A stretch of DNA of 64,000 nt from Diadophis punctatus similis (Eukaryota; Chordata; Lepidosauria; Squamata; Dipsadidae): the NCBI GenBank assembly GCA_023053685.1, contig JALIGW010000010.1, positions 8,594,596-8,658,595 of the forward strand. The letters run 5' to 3'. The notes below the pieces were generated by a model. The model saw only the letters and a program-made list of their open reading frames with translations. It searched no databases and had not been told where the DNA came from. Positions within the stretch are counted from its first letter, which is position 1, and each line of letters opens with the position of its first letter. The translations under genes and the position numbers were made by a program. Positions 31,728 through 44,414 of the stretch are shown here, piece by piece.

Positions 31728-32969
31728 CATGCCTCAAATCTAAAAACCAATTTCATAAGCATACAATTTCACAAGAAAATGGTTCTTATGGATAAAGTGG
31801 ATTTAGGGATTCCAATGGTAAGAAGTCATCTCCTTCAGGGGTTGGACAATTGCTATACTAATCTGCAAGGATATGTTTCTTCCTAAGTATGACCTGTATC
31901 CCAGTATAAAGGAGTTTCTTTATATCTTTACAATCATTGCAGATGTTATTAGTAATCTGAATCTTATGGGCAATTCTGTTTTACACAAGATTTTATTTTC
32001 CTATAATCAGCTTCTTTCAGTTCATGTCACACATTTCTATACATTCTGTTCTGCTCAAGGCCATGCTTTATCCATATCTTAAATGGAAGGAAATACTAGT
32101 ATTTAAATCATATTCACTTTTTCTTGAAAGAAAAGAAAAAGCAATATTTATTTATAGAAATAAGACTTGATTTATAAAGTAATGAGCTTTTTCCGTGGAT
32201 CAAATTTCTTTTTTCCTTCATGCTCATTTTGCATGTAAATAAATATATACTTTTTATAAGATGCTTCCAACATCTGTAACAAGCCTCAATGATAGTGATA
32301 ATGAGAATTTGCATTGTTATTCCCATTGAGAATGCCAATGATATTAAAGGTTTAGAAACTCTGGGAGTATACCCACTAGTGAGCGACCACATTTTCTAGG
32401 GTTGTTCAACTGTCAGTGCACTTATATAAGAGTAATAAAGAAAGATTTATATTATCTCAGTGTTAACTTCAGCACATTACCCACACTTAAATATCTACAG
32501 CCTAGCAAAATTAATTATGAATCTCATATATTTTTACTGTGGCATTATCCTAATGACTACATCATTGTGTAAGAGCAATAAACTAAACAGTTTATATTAC
32601 AAATTGGTACTGTCAGCTTCTTTTTCATAAATGCGTCAGATAGGATAGGAAGATTAAGGACAGTTTCCAAATGATGGAAGGGACAAGAAGGAGGAGGAAA
32701 AGGAAGAGGTGGACTATCACAATTTCTTTATCATAATTGGAAGGCAATAGAAAGAGATACAGAATATAGTAATCCATTTCTTTCATCTAATGTTATCCAG
32801 TTTTTTCAGCATCTATTGATGGTATCATATCAAACTTCAGGGTTCCTTCTGGCTAAATAGGATATGCGGACAGTGAACTTATCTACTCTGTTCTCCATTC
32901 CTGATTAATAAGTACAAGGCTCTATTGCTTGTTAATTTGGTTTCACCTGGAAATCATGCAACACACAAG
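31728..32969. other. AT-rich interval, nothing recognised
   Basis: No gene, terminal repeats or known element seen. Short purine runs only. Confidence 0.5.
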
Positions 32970-32971
32970 GT

Positions 32972-33045
<74 letters not shown>

Positions 33046-33072
33046 ACAGACAGACAGACAGATAGATAGATG
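32970..33072. repeat. (GGCA)n-(GACA)n-(GATA)n compound microsatellite
   Basis: About 18 units of GGCA followed by four GACA and three GATA units. Single-base steps between unit types suggest growth by slippage and point change. Confidence 0.95.
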
Positions 33073-33266
33073 ATAGCACTATTTTTGCCTGGAACACTTA
33101 GAAAATTAAATTATACATTAACATGAATGAATACTAAATTTCAATAAGTTAATATATCCATTTTTTTCTGTCACTCTAATCAGATCCTGAAGGACAAGTA
33201 GGGAATTAAGCAGAACATTACAGATATTTTATAGACTCCGCATTGATGTCCACAGGATTTAAAGAT

Positions 33267-36200
33267 TGTTTGTTTGTTTGTTTGTTTGTTTGTTTATTCA
33301 TTTATTCGTTTATTCGTTTATTCGTTTATTTATTCATTCATTCATTCATTCATTCATTCATTCATTCATTCATTCATTCATTCATTTATTTATTTATTTG
33401 CATTTGTATGCCGCCCAACTCCCAAAGGACTGGGCGGCTTAACAACATTTGCAAATATGAAAGCATAAAAACATTAAAACAAGTACAACAATTTAAAAAC
33501 CCATGCATTTCCTTTCGTGGCCGGATCTCGCCGATTTCGGTTGCGAGATCAATGGCCTCAAGCCTGCCGGAAGAGCCAGGTCTTAACTGCCTTACGGAAG
33601 GCCAATAGGGTGGGGGCAGTCCGGATCTCTGGAGGTAGCTGGTTCCAGAGAGCCGGGGCAGCCACAGAGAAGGCCCTCCCCCGCGGGCCCGCCAGTTGGC
33701 ATTGTTAGCTGACGGGACTCGGAGGAGGCCAGCTCTGTGGGATCTCATGGGTCGCTGGGAGCTGTGTGGCAGAAGGCAGTCTCGAAGATAGCCTAGTCCT
33801 AAGCCATGTAGGGCTTTAAAGGTAATAACCAACACCTTGAATTGTGCCCAGAGACCGATAGGAAGCCAGTGCAGCTCGGGGAGGAGTGATGTAGTGTGGG
33901 TGTACCTAGGTGCACCCACGATAGCTCGCGCGGCTGTATTCTGGACCAATTGTAGTCTCCGAACACTCTTCAGGGGTAGCCCCATGTAGAGCGCATTGCA
34001 ATAATCTAATCGTGAGGTGACAAGGGCATGATTGACTGTGAGGAGAGCCTCTCAATCCAAGTAGAGTCGCAATTGGTGCACCAGACAGACTTGTGCAAAG
34101 GTCCCCCTAGCCACAGCTGTCAAATGTTGCTCTAATTTCAGCTGTGGGTCTAGGAGAACACCCAAATTACGAACCTGTTCTGAGGGGGACAATTTCTCCC
34201 CCCCCAAGAGCCAAGGATGGACAGTTGACATAGTCTTTGGGAGGCAATATCCACAGCCATTCAGTCTTGTCTGGGTTAAGTCTGAGCCTGTTGACTCCCA
34301 TCCAGACCCTCACGGCCTCAAGGCACCGGCACATCCCATCCACTGCTTCACTGAATTGACGTGAGGTGGAGATGTATAACTGGGTATCATCGGCATATTG
34401 CTGATACCTCACCCCGAATCTTCGGATGACCTCACCCAGTGGTTTCATGTAGATATTAAATAGGAGGGGAGAGAGAACCGAACCCTGAGGCACCCCGCAA
34501 ACGAGGGGTCTAGGGGTCGATCTCTGTCCTCCTACTAACACCGATTGGGATCGACCAGAGAGATAGGAGGAGAACCACCATAGCACGGTGCCTCCTACAC
34601 CCAGCTCTCTTAGTCATCCCAGAAGGATACCATGGTCAATGGTATCGAAAGCTGCTGAGAGGTCAAGTAGCACCAAGATAGAGGAGTGACCCTCATTTCG
34701 GGCTCGCCAGAGATCATCCATCAGTGCGACCAAAGCAGTTTCCGTGCTGTAGCTGAAGCCAGATTGCAAAAGGTCCAGATAATCTGTTTCATCCAATAAC
34801 CATAGGAGTTGAAGTGCAACCACTTTCTCAACAACCTTTCCTACAAAGGGTAGGTTGGAGACTGGACGAAAGTTCTTTAATTCATCTGGATCCAGGGAAG
34901 ACTTCTTGAGAAGGGGTCGCACAACCGCTTCCTTTAGAGGTTGCGGGAAGGACACCTCACTCAAGGAGGCGTTGACTAACGCCTGGAGCCAGCCTCGTAT
35001 CATCCCCCTGCTGGCCAAAACCAGCCAGGAGGGGCACGGGTCAAACAAACAAGTGGAGGAACTCATCGCTCCTATTGCCTTGTCCACTTCCTCAGGGGTC
35101 ACAGATTCAAAATTATCCCATACAACAGGACTAAGACCTGCCCCTGTTGTCTCGGTCAGAATTGCCCAATCAGAGTCCAGGTCCATCCGAATCTGAGCGA
35201 CTTTATCCAACAGAAACTGCACAAATTCCTCAGCTCTACCCTGCAAGGGATCCTCCGTTCCCTCAACATTAAGGAGGGAACAAGTCACTCTAAAAAAGGT
35301 GGCTGGGTGCGAATCAGCGGATGCAATAAGTGCAGAAAAATGCGAGCATTTTGCCGCCTGTATCGCCACTAAATAAGTCCTAATAAAGGCTCTTAGATGT
35401 GTTCGGTCAGATTTGGAATTACTGGTCCTCCAGCGTCGCTCTAGATGTCTCTTTTGGCATTTCATCTCCTGGAGCTCCTCAGTAAACCAGGGAGCTTTCC
35501 TGGATCCACTGCCATGGAGAGGTCGCAAAGGCGCAATCCGGTCCAGCGCCCCAGATGCCGCCCTATTCCAGGCAACTACTAGGGTCTCAGCTGGATTGTG
35601 GACAAGGGAGTCAGGTATCTCCCCAAGCTCCTTCTGGAACCCTTCCGGGTCCATTTGGCGTCTGGGGCGGAACCATTTAATTGGTTCTGCCTCCCTGCAG
35701 TGGAGGAGTGGTACCTTAAAGTCTAACCTCACCAGGAAATGATCTGAACACGACAAGGGAGAGATGGCTATACCCCTTAATTTCAGATCATCTCGCCACT
35801 GCCCCAAAAGGAACACTAGGTCAAGCATGTGTCCTCCCCTATGAGTCGGACCCTGAACTACTTGGGTCAGGTCCATGGTTGTCATGGAAGCCATGAACTC
35901 CTGAGCTGCATCTGAGGATTCACCAAGCGATGGCAGGTTAAAGTCCCCCAATACCATAAGCCTGGGGAACTCCACCGCCAGTCCGGCTACTGCCTCTAGC
36001 AGCCCAGGCAGGGCCACTGTAACACAGCTGGGAGGCAGGTACATCAGCAATAGGCCCAACTGAACCCATGAGTCCAACCTCAGGAGGAGAGACTCACACC
36101 CAACAATTTCCGGGGCAGGGATCCTGCGAGGAAGAAGACTCTTGCATGCTATAATAGCCACTCCTCCACCCCTTCCCTGGGATCGCGGCTGATGCAGAAC

Positions 36201-36770
36201 TAGAAACCCATCTGGGCAGATCTCTGAGAGGAGAAAACCCCCCTCCTGGCCCAGCCAGGTCTCCTTTATACATGCCAGGTCAGCTCCCTCCTCCAAGATT
36301 AAATCCCGAGCGAGGGGAGCCTTGTTAACAATAGACCTGGCATTAAACAGCAGCAGCTTGAGCCCAGGGCTCTGACGTCCCAAGTCACCAGGAATACGAG
36401 CTGAGCCAGGTGAACCATAACCAGAGGGGCCGGAACAAGTAATCGCTTTGAGATAGCGAGTTCCCCGAGAGCAGCCTACCCCTCGGCTCCTGCTGTATCT
36501 ACCTCTCCCAGTTATGACCGTTATGCTCCGGCTCTCCAACCCTCCAGAGATCCCCTCCCTCACCCCATCGGCCCCACTCTTCCTTTGCAGGCAAGACATC
36601 CCATTCATACCAAGCCGGGGGTCGCAACCGAGCCCCCATCTGCTTCTGTTTGCACACTCAGCAGCAGGGGCTCCACTTCTTGTCCCCGGCTCTCTCATTC
36701 TTCCAAGTTCAGTCATTCCAACCCATTCATTCCATCCAAACTATCCACATCCTCACACATACACACAAAC
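33267..36770 (-). mobile_element. L2-like LINE, antisense, long copy
   Basis: The 3' tail at the left is a run of TTTG, then TTTATTCG and ATTC units (33267-33400). The terminal hairpin GCCGCCCA (33410-33417)/TGGGCGGC (33431-33438) follows. ORF2 is read on the minus strand up to about 36365, with the 5' region to about 36720-36770. It has the same family features as the LINE copies at 3816-7921. The 5' boundary is uncertain. Confidence 0.87.
33386..36716 (-). pseudogene. L2-like LINE ORF2: endonuclease, RT, C-terminus
   Basis: The minus strand gives a 700-codon open piece (36716-34614): 5' lead, endonuclease from about 36365 (LLLFNARSIVNKAP, catalytic IKETWLGQ, GDFNLPSLG), linker, and RT start (FRPVSNLPFVGKVVEK). 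A TGA at about 34614 ends it. The RT core follows (34586-34167: PQGSVLSPLLFNIYMKPLGE, catalytic YADDTQLY), then a frame break, then the C-terminal part (33985-33386: LHWLPIGLWAQFKVLVITFK). Two or three lesions only, so it decayed less than the 4-7 kb copy. Confidence 0.87.
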
Positions 36771-38716
36771 AGACCCCCCCCAAGGTGAAATATAATATAA
36801 AACAAACAACAATCGATGTAGGAAACATGTAGGGAAAAACAAGTATGCCAGCCCCCAAACCAGCGGGAGTTTGTCCTTTCACTTTGATGTCTTTGCTGTA
36901 GCAAATGATAGCTCCCAGGGGAGGGAATTTATTCTTCCACTTCCAGGACTTTCTGTAGCTATCCATCGTTCTTCACTGCAATGATGATGTTGGCTCCACA
37001 GCTCTCCAGGGCATAACAACAATGTTATGTTGTTGGGGGGGGTCAATGATGTAAATGCCGATGGTGAAACCCCCAGTAAAGATGGCGCTGATGTCACAAG
37101 GGTCCGTTCCCCAAAGTCAGCTCGCTGTTTTCCTCGGTGGAGCCTAGCAACAGCGTACAGTTCAAGCCAAAAATGCTGGCCTTGTTGTCCTGTTTCCTCT
37201 TGTTGCTGGCTACCGCAGCGGCAACAGCAGCGGAGATGGTAATAACTGGCACAGCAAGAGAAGCCAGATAGGAGGCCAGGACCATGTCGATGGAAGAAGT
37301 CTTCACGGTGGCTGCGGCGCCCAAAAAAGACGCCATGATAGTAAAGGGCAAAAGGGCCGCGCCCAGGGCAGGGGGGGTTGTCTCGGTGCCAAGTCAAGTT
37401 AGCCAGGGAGAAAGGTTGTGGAGAGGCCTGCTGCTGCAGGGGAGGCTGATGGCAATAACAATGATGGTGGTTGGGCAGGCCGGCATCCTCCAGCAGCCGA
37501 GAGTCAGGCCGCTGGTCGCCGCCACGTAAGATTCAGGACATACCAGGAGGCAAAAAATCAATGTCCACTTGACCTCTAGATGTTGGCTCCTAACTCCTGG
37601 TGAGCGACTATCCTCCGACGACGCTGCTACTCCCTGCTTCCCTGCTTCCCCTTGTTGTTTGAACTCTCACAGCGCCAAAGCCGCCATCGTAATGATGACG
37701 GCGCTTCCAGTTTCGGAGCTTCAGAGTCCCCCAATCTTCGCATTGGGCGGTTATCTTTTGCCATGATGTTTCCTGGGTTCTTCCTTGTTCATCTGCCCTC
37801 CCAGAGGTGATGTGTCTTGGGCTGGGACCTCCAAAATTTTGGGGAAGCTTGGATCCGCAGGAGCGGAGCAGGCAAGGCGAGGAGAGCCGGCGGCCGTCTT
37901 CGGATGAGGCTTTTCAAGATGTCTTAACTCCATAGATTTTTATTCATTCAGTCTCTGATGGTGGGTGGGAGGCTCATCCCGCGGGATGAGGTGAGGTGAG
38001 GCAGGGTGCAGAGCAGCTGCTGCCGGAAACCATTGGCCACCACACACTTGCCATTTGTGCACGGAGGCCAATGGTTTCTGGCAGGCTGTGGCCCCTCAGC
38101 TGGCACACTCTGCAGCTCCAGAGCCCGCTACCACCACTGGGCTGGCCGTCCAAGGTGCAGCAGCAGCAGCAGGTGAACACATGGGGGAGGCATGTAATGC
38201 GGACCACTGGATGCGCTTACTCCATCCCACTGTCTGTTTTGGCTTGTTGTTGGAGAGCAGGTCGCTGCTGGTCATCTTCTCCTCGGCCCCCTTGTGGGTC
38301 TTGCCCTTGGCCTACGCATGAACCATGTTCCCCTCATGCACCCAATGCACCTCAGCCCCACTGCGGGTTGCCGCCGGCGCTTGGCATACCCTCCCAGCCT
38401 AAAGGAGGTGAAGCAGCCGGCTAGAAAGGCCAAGTAGAGGTGGTAGAGCACGCCCAGGCTCAGCAGCAAAAGGCGGCAGAACAGCAGAGATAGTGGGGGA
38501 GGCAAGTGATCCCAGTTGCGCTGATGGGGATCTGGCTTTCCCTGCTCGCAGTGGCCACTTTTTGCCTGCTGGCCCTGGGTGTGCTCTACCATCTTTACTC
38601 GGCCTTTCTAGCTTGCCACTTTGCCTCCTTTGGGCTGGTTGGGCCTGGTGCTCCAGGCGGCGACTTAAACACTTAAACTATAGGAGTTGAAGGATCAGAG
38701 CTATGACTTATGCAAT
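36771..38716. other. GC-rich region with inverted duplications, no recognised gene
   Basis: The stretch is much richer in GC than its surroundings and has many CpG sites. The minus strand at 37351-37094 reads an alanine/serine-rich membrane-like segment (SLAVPVITISAAVAAAVASN), but the frame breaks soon after. Inverted arms at 38393-38470 and 38566-38640 both read LGVLYHLY and then F-L-A on opposite strands. A shorter inverted pair surrounds 38022-38086. It may hold remnants of a retrocopied or duplicated host gene, but I cannot name it. Confidence 0.4.
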
Positions 38717-38717
38717 A

Positions 38718-39631
38718 CAGTGAACCCTCATTTTTCGCGGGGATTACGTTCCAAAAAGAACCCGTGATAGGCGAAATCCGTGAGGTAGTAACCTTTATAT
38801 TTTTTACAATTATTATACAATGAAATACTCCATAATACATTGAAACCAAAGAACAAAACCTTTTTACAGGCCCAAGCATTTGTTTAACAAATAAATACAC
38901 AGCCGCATTTCACCTTCACTTGCCTAAGGCTCTCGGGGCCCATGGCGGCGCGTCGGTAAGTAGCGCCACGGTGAGAAATTAGCCGGTCTCTCTCGTTACA
39001 CCCGCCACGTGCAGCCGCACTTCACGTTCCTTGGCCTAAGGCACTCGGGGCTCATGGCAGCGCATTGGTAAGCAGCTTTACGGCAAGAAACTAGCCTAAT
39101 TCGCGCTACACCCGCTTGAGGGGGGTTTTCTGTGGCTTGCCTGACTGCCTCTATTCGATCAGCTGGCAGTCGGCATTCGGGGAGGCATAGGCACGCGCAC
39201 GCGCTGGCCTCATATCGCTCCTGATTCTTGGGCGGCTTGCAGGAAACAGAGAGGCTACAAGGCCAGCTGCTGAGTCGCGCAGTGCATGAAGCAGGAGTCG
39301 CTAACGCGCCTCCCCTCCCCGGCAATCTGGAAGACGACGGACAGCATTCGCTGAGCAGCAGTTAACCTCGCTAGCAGCAGGCGCTCCGACTCATCACGGT
39401 GGACATTCCCATTGCCCCAGGCGCTTTGCACGGCTCCAGGCAGTCAGGTATCGGAGTTAAGCTCCATGACGGCTTGCGCTGGAGCAAGAGGGAAGTTTTC
39501 ACGTGTATTTCACTGCTCTGGCAAGCTGTTTTACCAATCAGCCAATCAGAATGCAGAACACAATGCACGATGCAAATCCGTGAAGCAGCGAGACCGTGAA
39601 AGATGAACCGCGATATAGTGAGGGATCACTG
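38718..39631. mobile_element. Tigger/pogo-like DNA transposon remnant
   Basis: The left end CAGTGAACCCTCATTTTTCG and the right end TATAGTGAGGGATCACTG are imperfect inverted repeats, flanked by TA on both sides (38716-38717 and 39632-39633). That is the target duplication of the Tc1/mariner/pogo superfamily. No transposase frame. Inside, two ~110-bp tandem units start at CAGCCGCATTTCACCTT (about 38900) and CAGCCGCACTTCACGTT (about 39011). Confidence 0.78.
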
Positions 39632-39703
39632 TATTCCTGAAGTTGGGTTTTTAAAAAAGGTTAAAAATATAAAATATATATTTTTATTTATTATGCCCTA
39701 TGT

Positions 39704-39963
39704 CAATGATGGCTAACCTTTTCGGCATCGAGTGCTGAAACTGGAGCGCTCACGTGTGCATGTGCACGCCAGAGCGGGAGCACCGGAACCCGGAAGAGAA
39801 CAGCTGGCTGGTGCTCTCTTACGGTTTCTGTCGCACGAAGACCAGCTGGCCGCATGCATCCACGCTCAAGAACCAAGAAGAGCAGCTGGCAATGGCACGC
39901 GTGCCCACAAAGAGGGCTCTGCATGCCACCTCTAGCACACATGCCATAGGTTCGTCATCACAG
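39704..39963. mobile_element. hAT-like MITE (CAGTGATGG family), copy 5
   Basis: The left end is CAATGATGGCTAACCTTTTC and the right end AGGTTCGTCATCACAG. CCCTATGT flanks it exactly (39696-39703 and 39964-39971). Confidence 0.88.
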
Positions 39964-39971
39964 CCCTATGT

Positions 39972-41039
39972 ATTGAATTTGGCTGACACAAGTGATTGTT
40001 ATGCACAATACCTGAGATAATTTTGCAATTTGTTTTGTTTTTTTAATTCTTTTAGTTTTATGAAAAGGATTATTTATGATGAAAACTGACAAAAATTCTC
40101 CTGTTCATATTTTTACATTCATTTTTGTTGCTACTATTCTTACACTCAGTTTTTCCAGCTATTATTATTACATTGCTTATCTTTTTTCAAACCTCTTATT
40201 TAAATTCCTTACTTTTTTAAAAAATAAAACTATATATGGAATACTGAACTGGGATGAGTTTTCTTTCAAGCTATTCTGGGAATACTTACTATTTATAGTG
40301 ATTCCAACTTCCTTTTAAGAGATGCAATTAAGAAGTTACCGGTAGTAGGGATTGTGTCTATTGTTTCTGCCTCCTGTATTACAGATTCCATCACCTTTAC
40401 ACTGTAATGTCCAAAGCATCTTAACAGCTTAACATTGTCAAGAGTTAATTTTGATTGTGATGGATATTAAATAAATAAATAAATCCTATCCTTCACAGTC
40501 TAGAAAATCTAAACTGCTAAGACTTTAGAATTGAATGGGCTGTTTATTGTTTTACCTTATTGTTTTAGTGTCTACACTAAATGTGTCTACTAAATGTGTA
40601 GACAAGACCAAGAATCTCATGAGATCAAGGTTATATATGGTCTTGTTTCTACTGCACATAATTCAAAAAGTCCATGGGAAAGTCAACAACAGAAAGAGGT
40701 ATTGTTCATAAATCATAAAGCTCTGTTTCTAAGGTTCATTTATTTCTAAATCATAGAAATAAAAGAGATAATTTCATTTTACTAGTATTTACTAGATTTC
40801 AAATTTAGATCCTAGATTCTTTTCGAAGAGTATGTACATGAAAAAATTACTTATAAATTTTATTTCTCTTGCAAAACAAAATGCACCAAAGAATACCTAG
40901 ATATGATTTAACTTTAGAAGTTTAGCCTTAAACTATGAATCATCCTAGTCTCATATTTTATTGTTTCTAAATTCACTTTTGATTTAAAACAGAGCGTTTT
41001 AAATCTCTCTAACGTACATAATCTCTATGAATTCAGTTC
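39972..41039. other. AT-rich interval, nothing recognised
   Basis: No coding or repeat structure beyond short runs of A/T and three AAAT units near 40470. Confidence 0.5.
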
Positions 41040-41047
41040 ACATATGA

Positions 41048-41178
41048 TAGGGATGTCAAACTCGCGACATCATCTTGTTGTCATGTGATGTATTGCATTT
41101 TTCCCCTTTGCTAAACCGGGGTGGGTGTGGCCAGCGCGTGACATATCCGGCCCATGGGCCGTGAATTTGACACCCCTG
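41048..41178. mobile_element. hAT-like MITE (GGTGTCAAACTC family), copy 1
   Basis: The ends TAGGGATGTCAAACTCGCG and GTGAATTTGACACCCCTG are inverted repeats. ACATATGA flanks exactly (41040-41047 and 41179-41186). 131 bp, non-coding. Confidence 0.88.
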
Positions 41179-41186
41179 ACATATGA

Positions 41187-43223
41187 CATATCTATACTTA
41201 AATACCATTGGAACTTAAAAGAATCATATATGCATAAATAATTTATGGTGCAATTTTTCTCATGAAAAATATTCGTTTATATCTGAAATTATAAATTGAT
41301 ACTCTTAATTGAAGAAAGTAGAAAGTAGAAGTTCACCCTTTTGTTTCATGGATAAAAGCGTACCTCAAAATTACACTTGTGACATGTAATCTAATCCAAT
41401 ATGTTTGCCAAACAAAAACCTTGTGTACAATCCTGACAGATAGTAGCATTCAAATTTACAACTGTGCATACAAAGCTTCCTTGAAGATATTCTGCCTACT
41501 TTAATTGATCTATAGCCTGGGCAGACATCACAACTATGACTTTATGTCTAACTCATAGTTACTGCTGTTTTTACATACTGTGCTGTTGGAAATTGCAGTT
41601 CATGTGTTGTGATTTTATTTACAAATATACTATAAAAAGAGAGTAATAAGACTTCAATCTTTTCTATTTTTTTCTAAATGATTTGGCAGATATTCATATT
41701 GAAACCAGATTTTAAAGTTGCTTTATAATGTGTACATCTAGGCTTCCTTGGGGTTCAGATAGATAGATTGATCAATAAATCAATAAACAGAGTACAGAGC
41801 AAACTTATTTTTTATTAAACTGTACTAATAAAGAGTCTTTATACAGTTAAACAGCTCCTTGCACCCATAGTAAAATGTTTCAGCTTCTTGTATTATGTGG
41901 CTGTGCAGTTAGTAATAAAAAACAACCTACTGATCATTTTAAAAAATGAGAAAAGGGAAGATGTTTGCAAGATTTAAAAGAATGTTATATTTCGAATGCC
42001 TATTTAAATTAAAAAAAAGTTTTTCTCTTCCCAACAGAGTAAACGCCTTCTATGTCTCAGCATTAAACTATTTGAAGCATCAGAATTGCACTTGGTAATA
42101 ACTCTTAATTCTCATCACCGGGAGAAAGAGAACAAGATGCTAAGGTCATCCAACAACAAAGGTAATAAATCTAATAAAATTGGAACATGCCTCTACCAGT
42201 TTACTGAATAAGCCAACAAAACAGTTTATTATAGAAACTCCCATTTGGGGTTGAATTATGAGCACACAATTGATGACTATAAATGAAATATATTGCATAC
42301 AATTTTTAAAAGGAAATTGAGAGTCAGGTCATGGTAACTTTTTACTACATAAAAAAATAGCTCTGTGCAATATAAAAAGCAAAAACTTGATAAGGAATAT
42401 AATGGTGATATCAATACAATTGTATTTATTGCATGCATATTTCCTTAGAAAGTGAGAATAATTTATATTCTACATGAAAATCAATATATTTCCATATTGG
42501 GAATCTAAATTGATTCCAAATATAAAAATATTTTTGAAGTCTAGCAGTTATAAAAGAACCATAAGTATTCACATTAGTCTTGTTCAAGAAATGTAGAACA
42601 TAATTCTAATGAATAAAATATTGATGCATATCTAATGAAGATATTAGGCTTTTGTGTTCATTATTGTCACATCCTGGACTGGAACTATTTAGTGTTGACT
42701 TTCTAAACAACTTATTGTTTTTAGTTCATTGTTGCATTCTATTCTCTTGATGATGGAACCTGATGTAGAACTATCTGGGAACTACATTCTGACTTGCAAT
42801 TAGTCTGTTGTTTAATAGAACTAATATTCCATTTAATTTTGATTATATAGATTCTAGAAAAGATAGAAATGAAGAAAGAACCTATAAGTTGTGTCCAGAA
42901 AAAGTCTGGTCTATGGATTCATAATTGATCAGAAAACTTTCATGCAATCTTTGGTGGTATTGTTTATAGCTCTGCACCATTTTTTTCCAGGCTTTACTGC
43001 AGTTCTTGGTTTCAGTTAAACAAATTCCTTAGCCTATACTTTTTGGTCATAAGTACAGAAAATGTGTTTTGTGCTGGACACAAAAGAGTAAACTAAAACA
43101 TTTCTTTCCTGGTGTTTTGGTGCCCTCATTCTGAACCGCTAGTCTGGCTGAAGCAAAATTTTACATACCCTGCAAATGTGCAACATTCAGTCCAACTCAA
43201 TTGATTCAAATGTCTGAAATGAA
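41187..43223. other. AT-rich interval, nothing recognised
   Basis: Scattered short direct repeats only. No gene or element I can support. A GATAGATAGATT/ATCAATAAATCAATAAA patch near 41758-41790 may be a LINE tail remnant. Confidence 0.45.
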
Positions 43224-43299
43224 GTGGACATAAACTGTGAGGCTGCTAATAGCCCTAGTACTTCCTCTCTGCATAAGTTAAACAGGGAGGATATTATTT

Positions 43300-43500
43300 A
43301 CTGCCCCCAAGCCCATCCCAAAACTCCGCTGTGGTGGAAAACTTCCCCGCGCGCAGCATGGTTTCGGGATTGTGGAGAGGCCAGGGAAACTTTGTCACAG
43401 CTGCCGCCAAGCCCATCCCGAAATACCGCTGCCGCCGCCACCGCCGCTGCCCCCAAGCCCATCCCGAAACTCCGCTGCGGTGGAAAACCTCTTCCAAGAC
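43300..43500. repeat. GC-rich short tandem units
   Basis: Three copies of a unit beginning CCAAGCCCATCCCRAAA, near 43307, 43409 and 43452, each followed by CCGCTG and GC-rich sequence; two contain GGTGGAAAAC. Open frames cross it in several phases (43224-43699) because stops are rare in GC-rich repeats. I do not call a gene. Confidence 0.6.
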
Positions 43501-43708
43501 GCCAAGTGCGGGTAACCGCACCAAGCGATGTAGGTGGGCGCGCACGGGAGGGACCGCGGAGCAGAGGCACCCGACGAGCGGGGCGAGAGGCGCGGGAATG
43601 CCAGAAGTGTCTCCCGCCCGCCTCTTTGTCAGTTTCTTATTTACTTACCTAACGTTCCCTCAGCAGAGGGGGGAGAAAAAATCCAAGCACCGAATTTGAA
43701 GGATGACA

Positions 43709-43847
<139 letters not shown>

Positions 43848-44074
43848 TGTGTGTCTTTCTCTCTCACACAAATATATCTCCAAGGCACCCCACTAGTTCT
43901 ACCCGGCAAACACAAAGTCTACAGGAATAAGTAAAACCTTGCTTTTTCTGAAACAGAATCCCACAAACCAGACCTGATGGGTTGCTTTTATTTGGGGGGG
44001 TGGGTGGAGAAAGAATGTCCTTTTAAAATAGGCTGATGGGATTCTCCCTCCCTGGTATATTCCATTTTTAAAAA

Positions 44075-44254
44075 AAGAAAAGAAAAGAAAAGAAAAGAAA
44101 GAAGGAAGGAAGGAAGGAAGGAAGGAAGGAAGGAAGGAAGGAAGGAAGGAAGGAAGGAAGGAAGAGGAAGGGAGGAAGGAAGGAAGAGGAAAGAAGGAAG
44201 GGAGGAAGGAAGGAAGGAAGGAAGGGGGAGAGAGAGAGAAAGAAAGAAAGAGGA

Positions 44255-44291
<37 letters not shown>

Positions 44292-44345
44292 AAGAAAGAA
44301 AGAGAAAGAAAAAGAAAAAGAAAGAGGAAGAGGAAGGGAGATAGA
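44075..44345. repeat. Purine-strand simple repeats (GAAA, GGAA, GA)
   Basis: Runs of AAAAG, GGAA, GAGGAA and GA units with all purines on the plus strand for about 270 bases. Confidence 0.95.
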
Positions 44346-44346
44346 G

Positions 44347-44400
44347 TAAGGTGACCAGATTTTAACATTGGTAAAGAGGGACACCATTGACCGGGGTGGG
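44347..44400. mobile_element. Fragment of a GGTGACCAGAT-type DNA element
   Basis: TAAGGTGACCAGATTTTAAC, then AGAGGGACACC. The first 14 bases match the complement of the end at 47860-47873, so both are ends of the same MITE family. Truncated on its right. Confidence 0.6.
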
Positions 44401-44414
44401 TTCCTGATTAAAAA

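Noticed and set aside
32970..33072. Regular direct repeats considered as a CRISPR array
   Set aside because: Four-base microsatellite units without spacers, in a vertebrate genome context. No cas genes.
33243..33608. His/Ser/Phe/Ile repeat frame
   Set aside because: Translation of the ATTC/TTTG tail of the antisense LINE.
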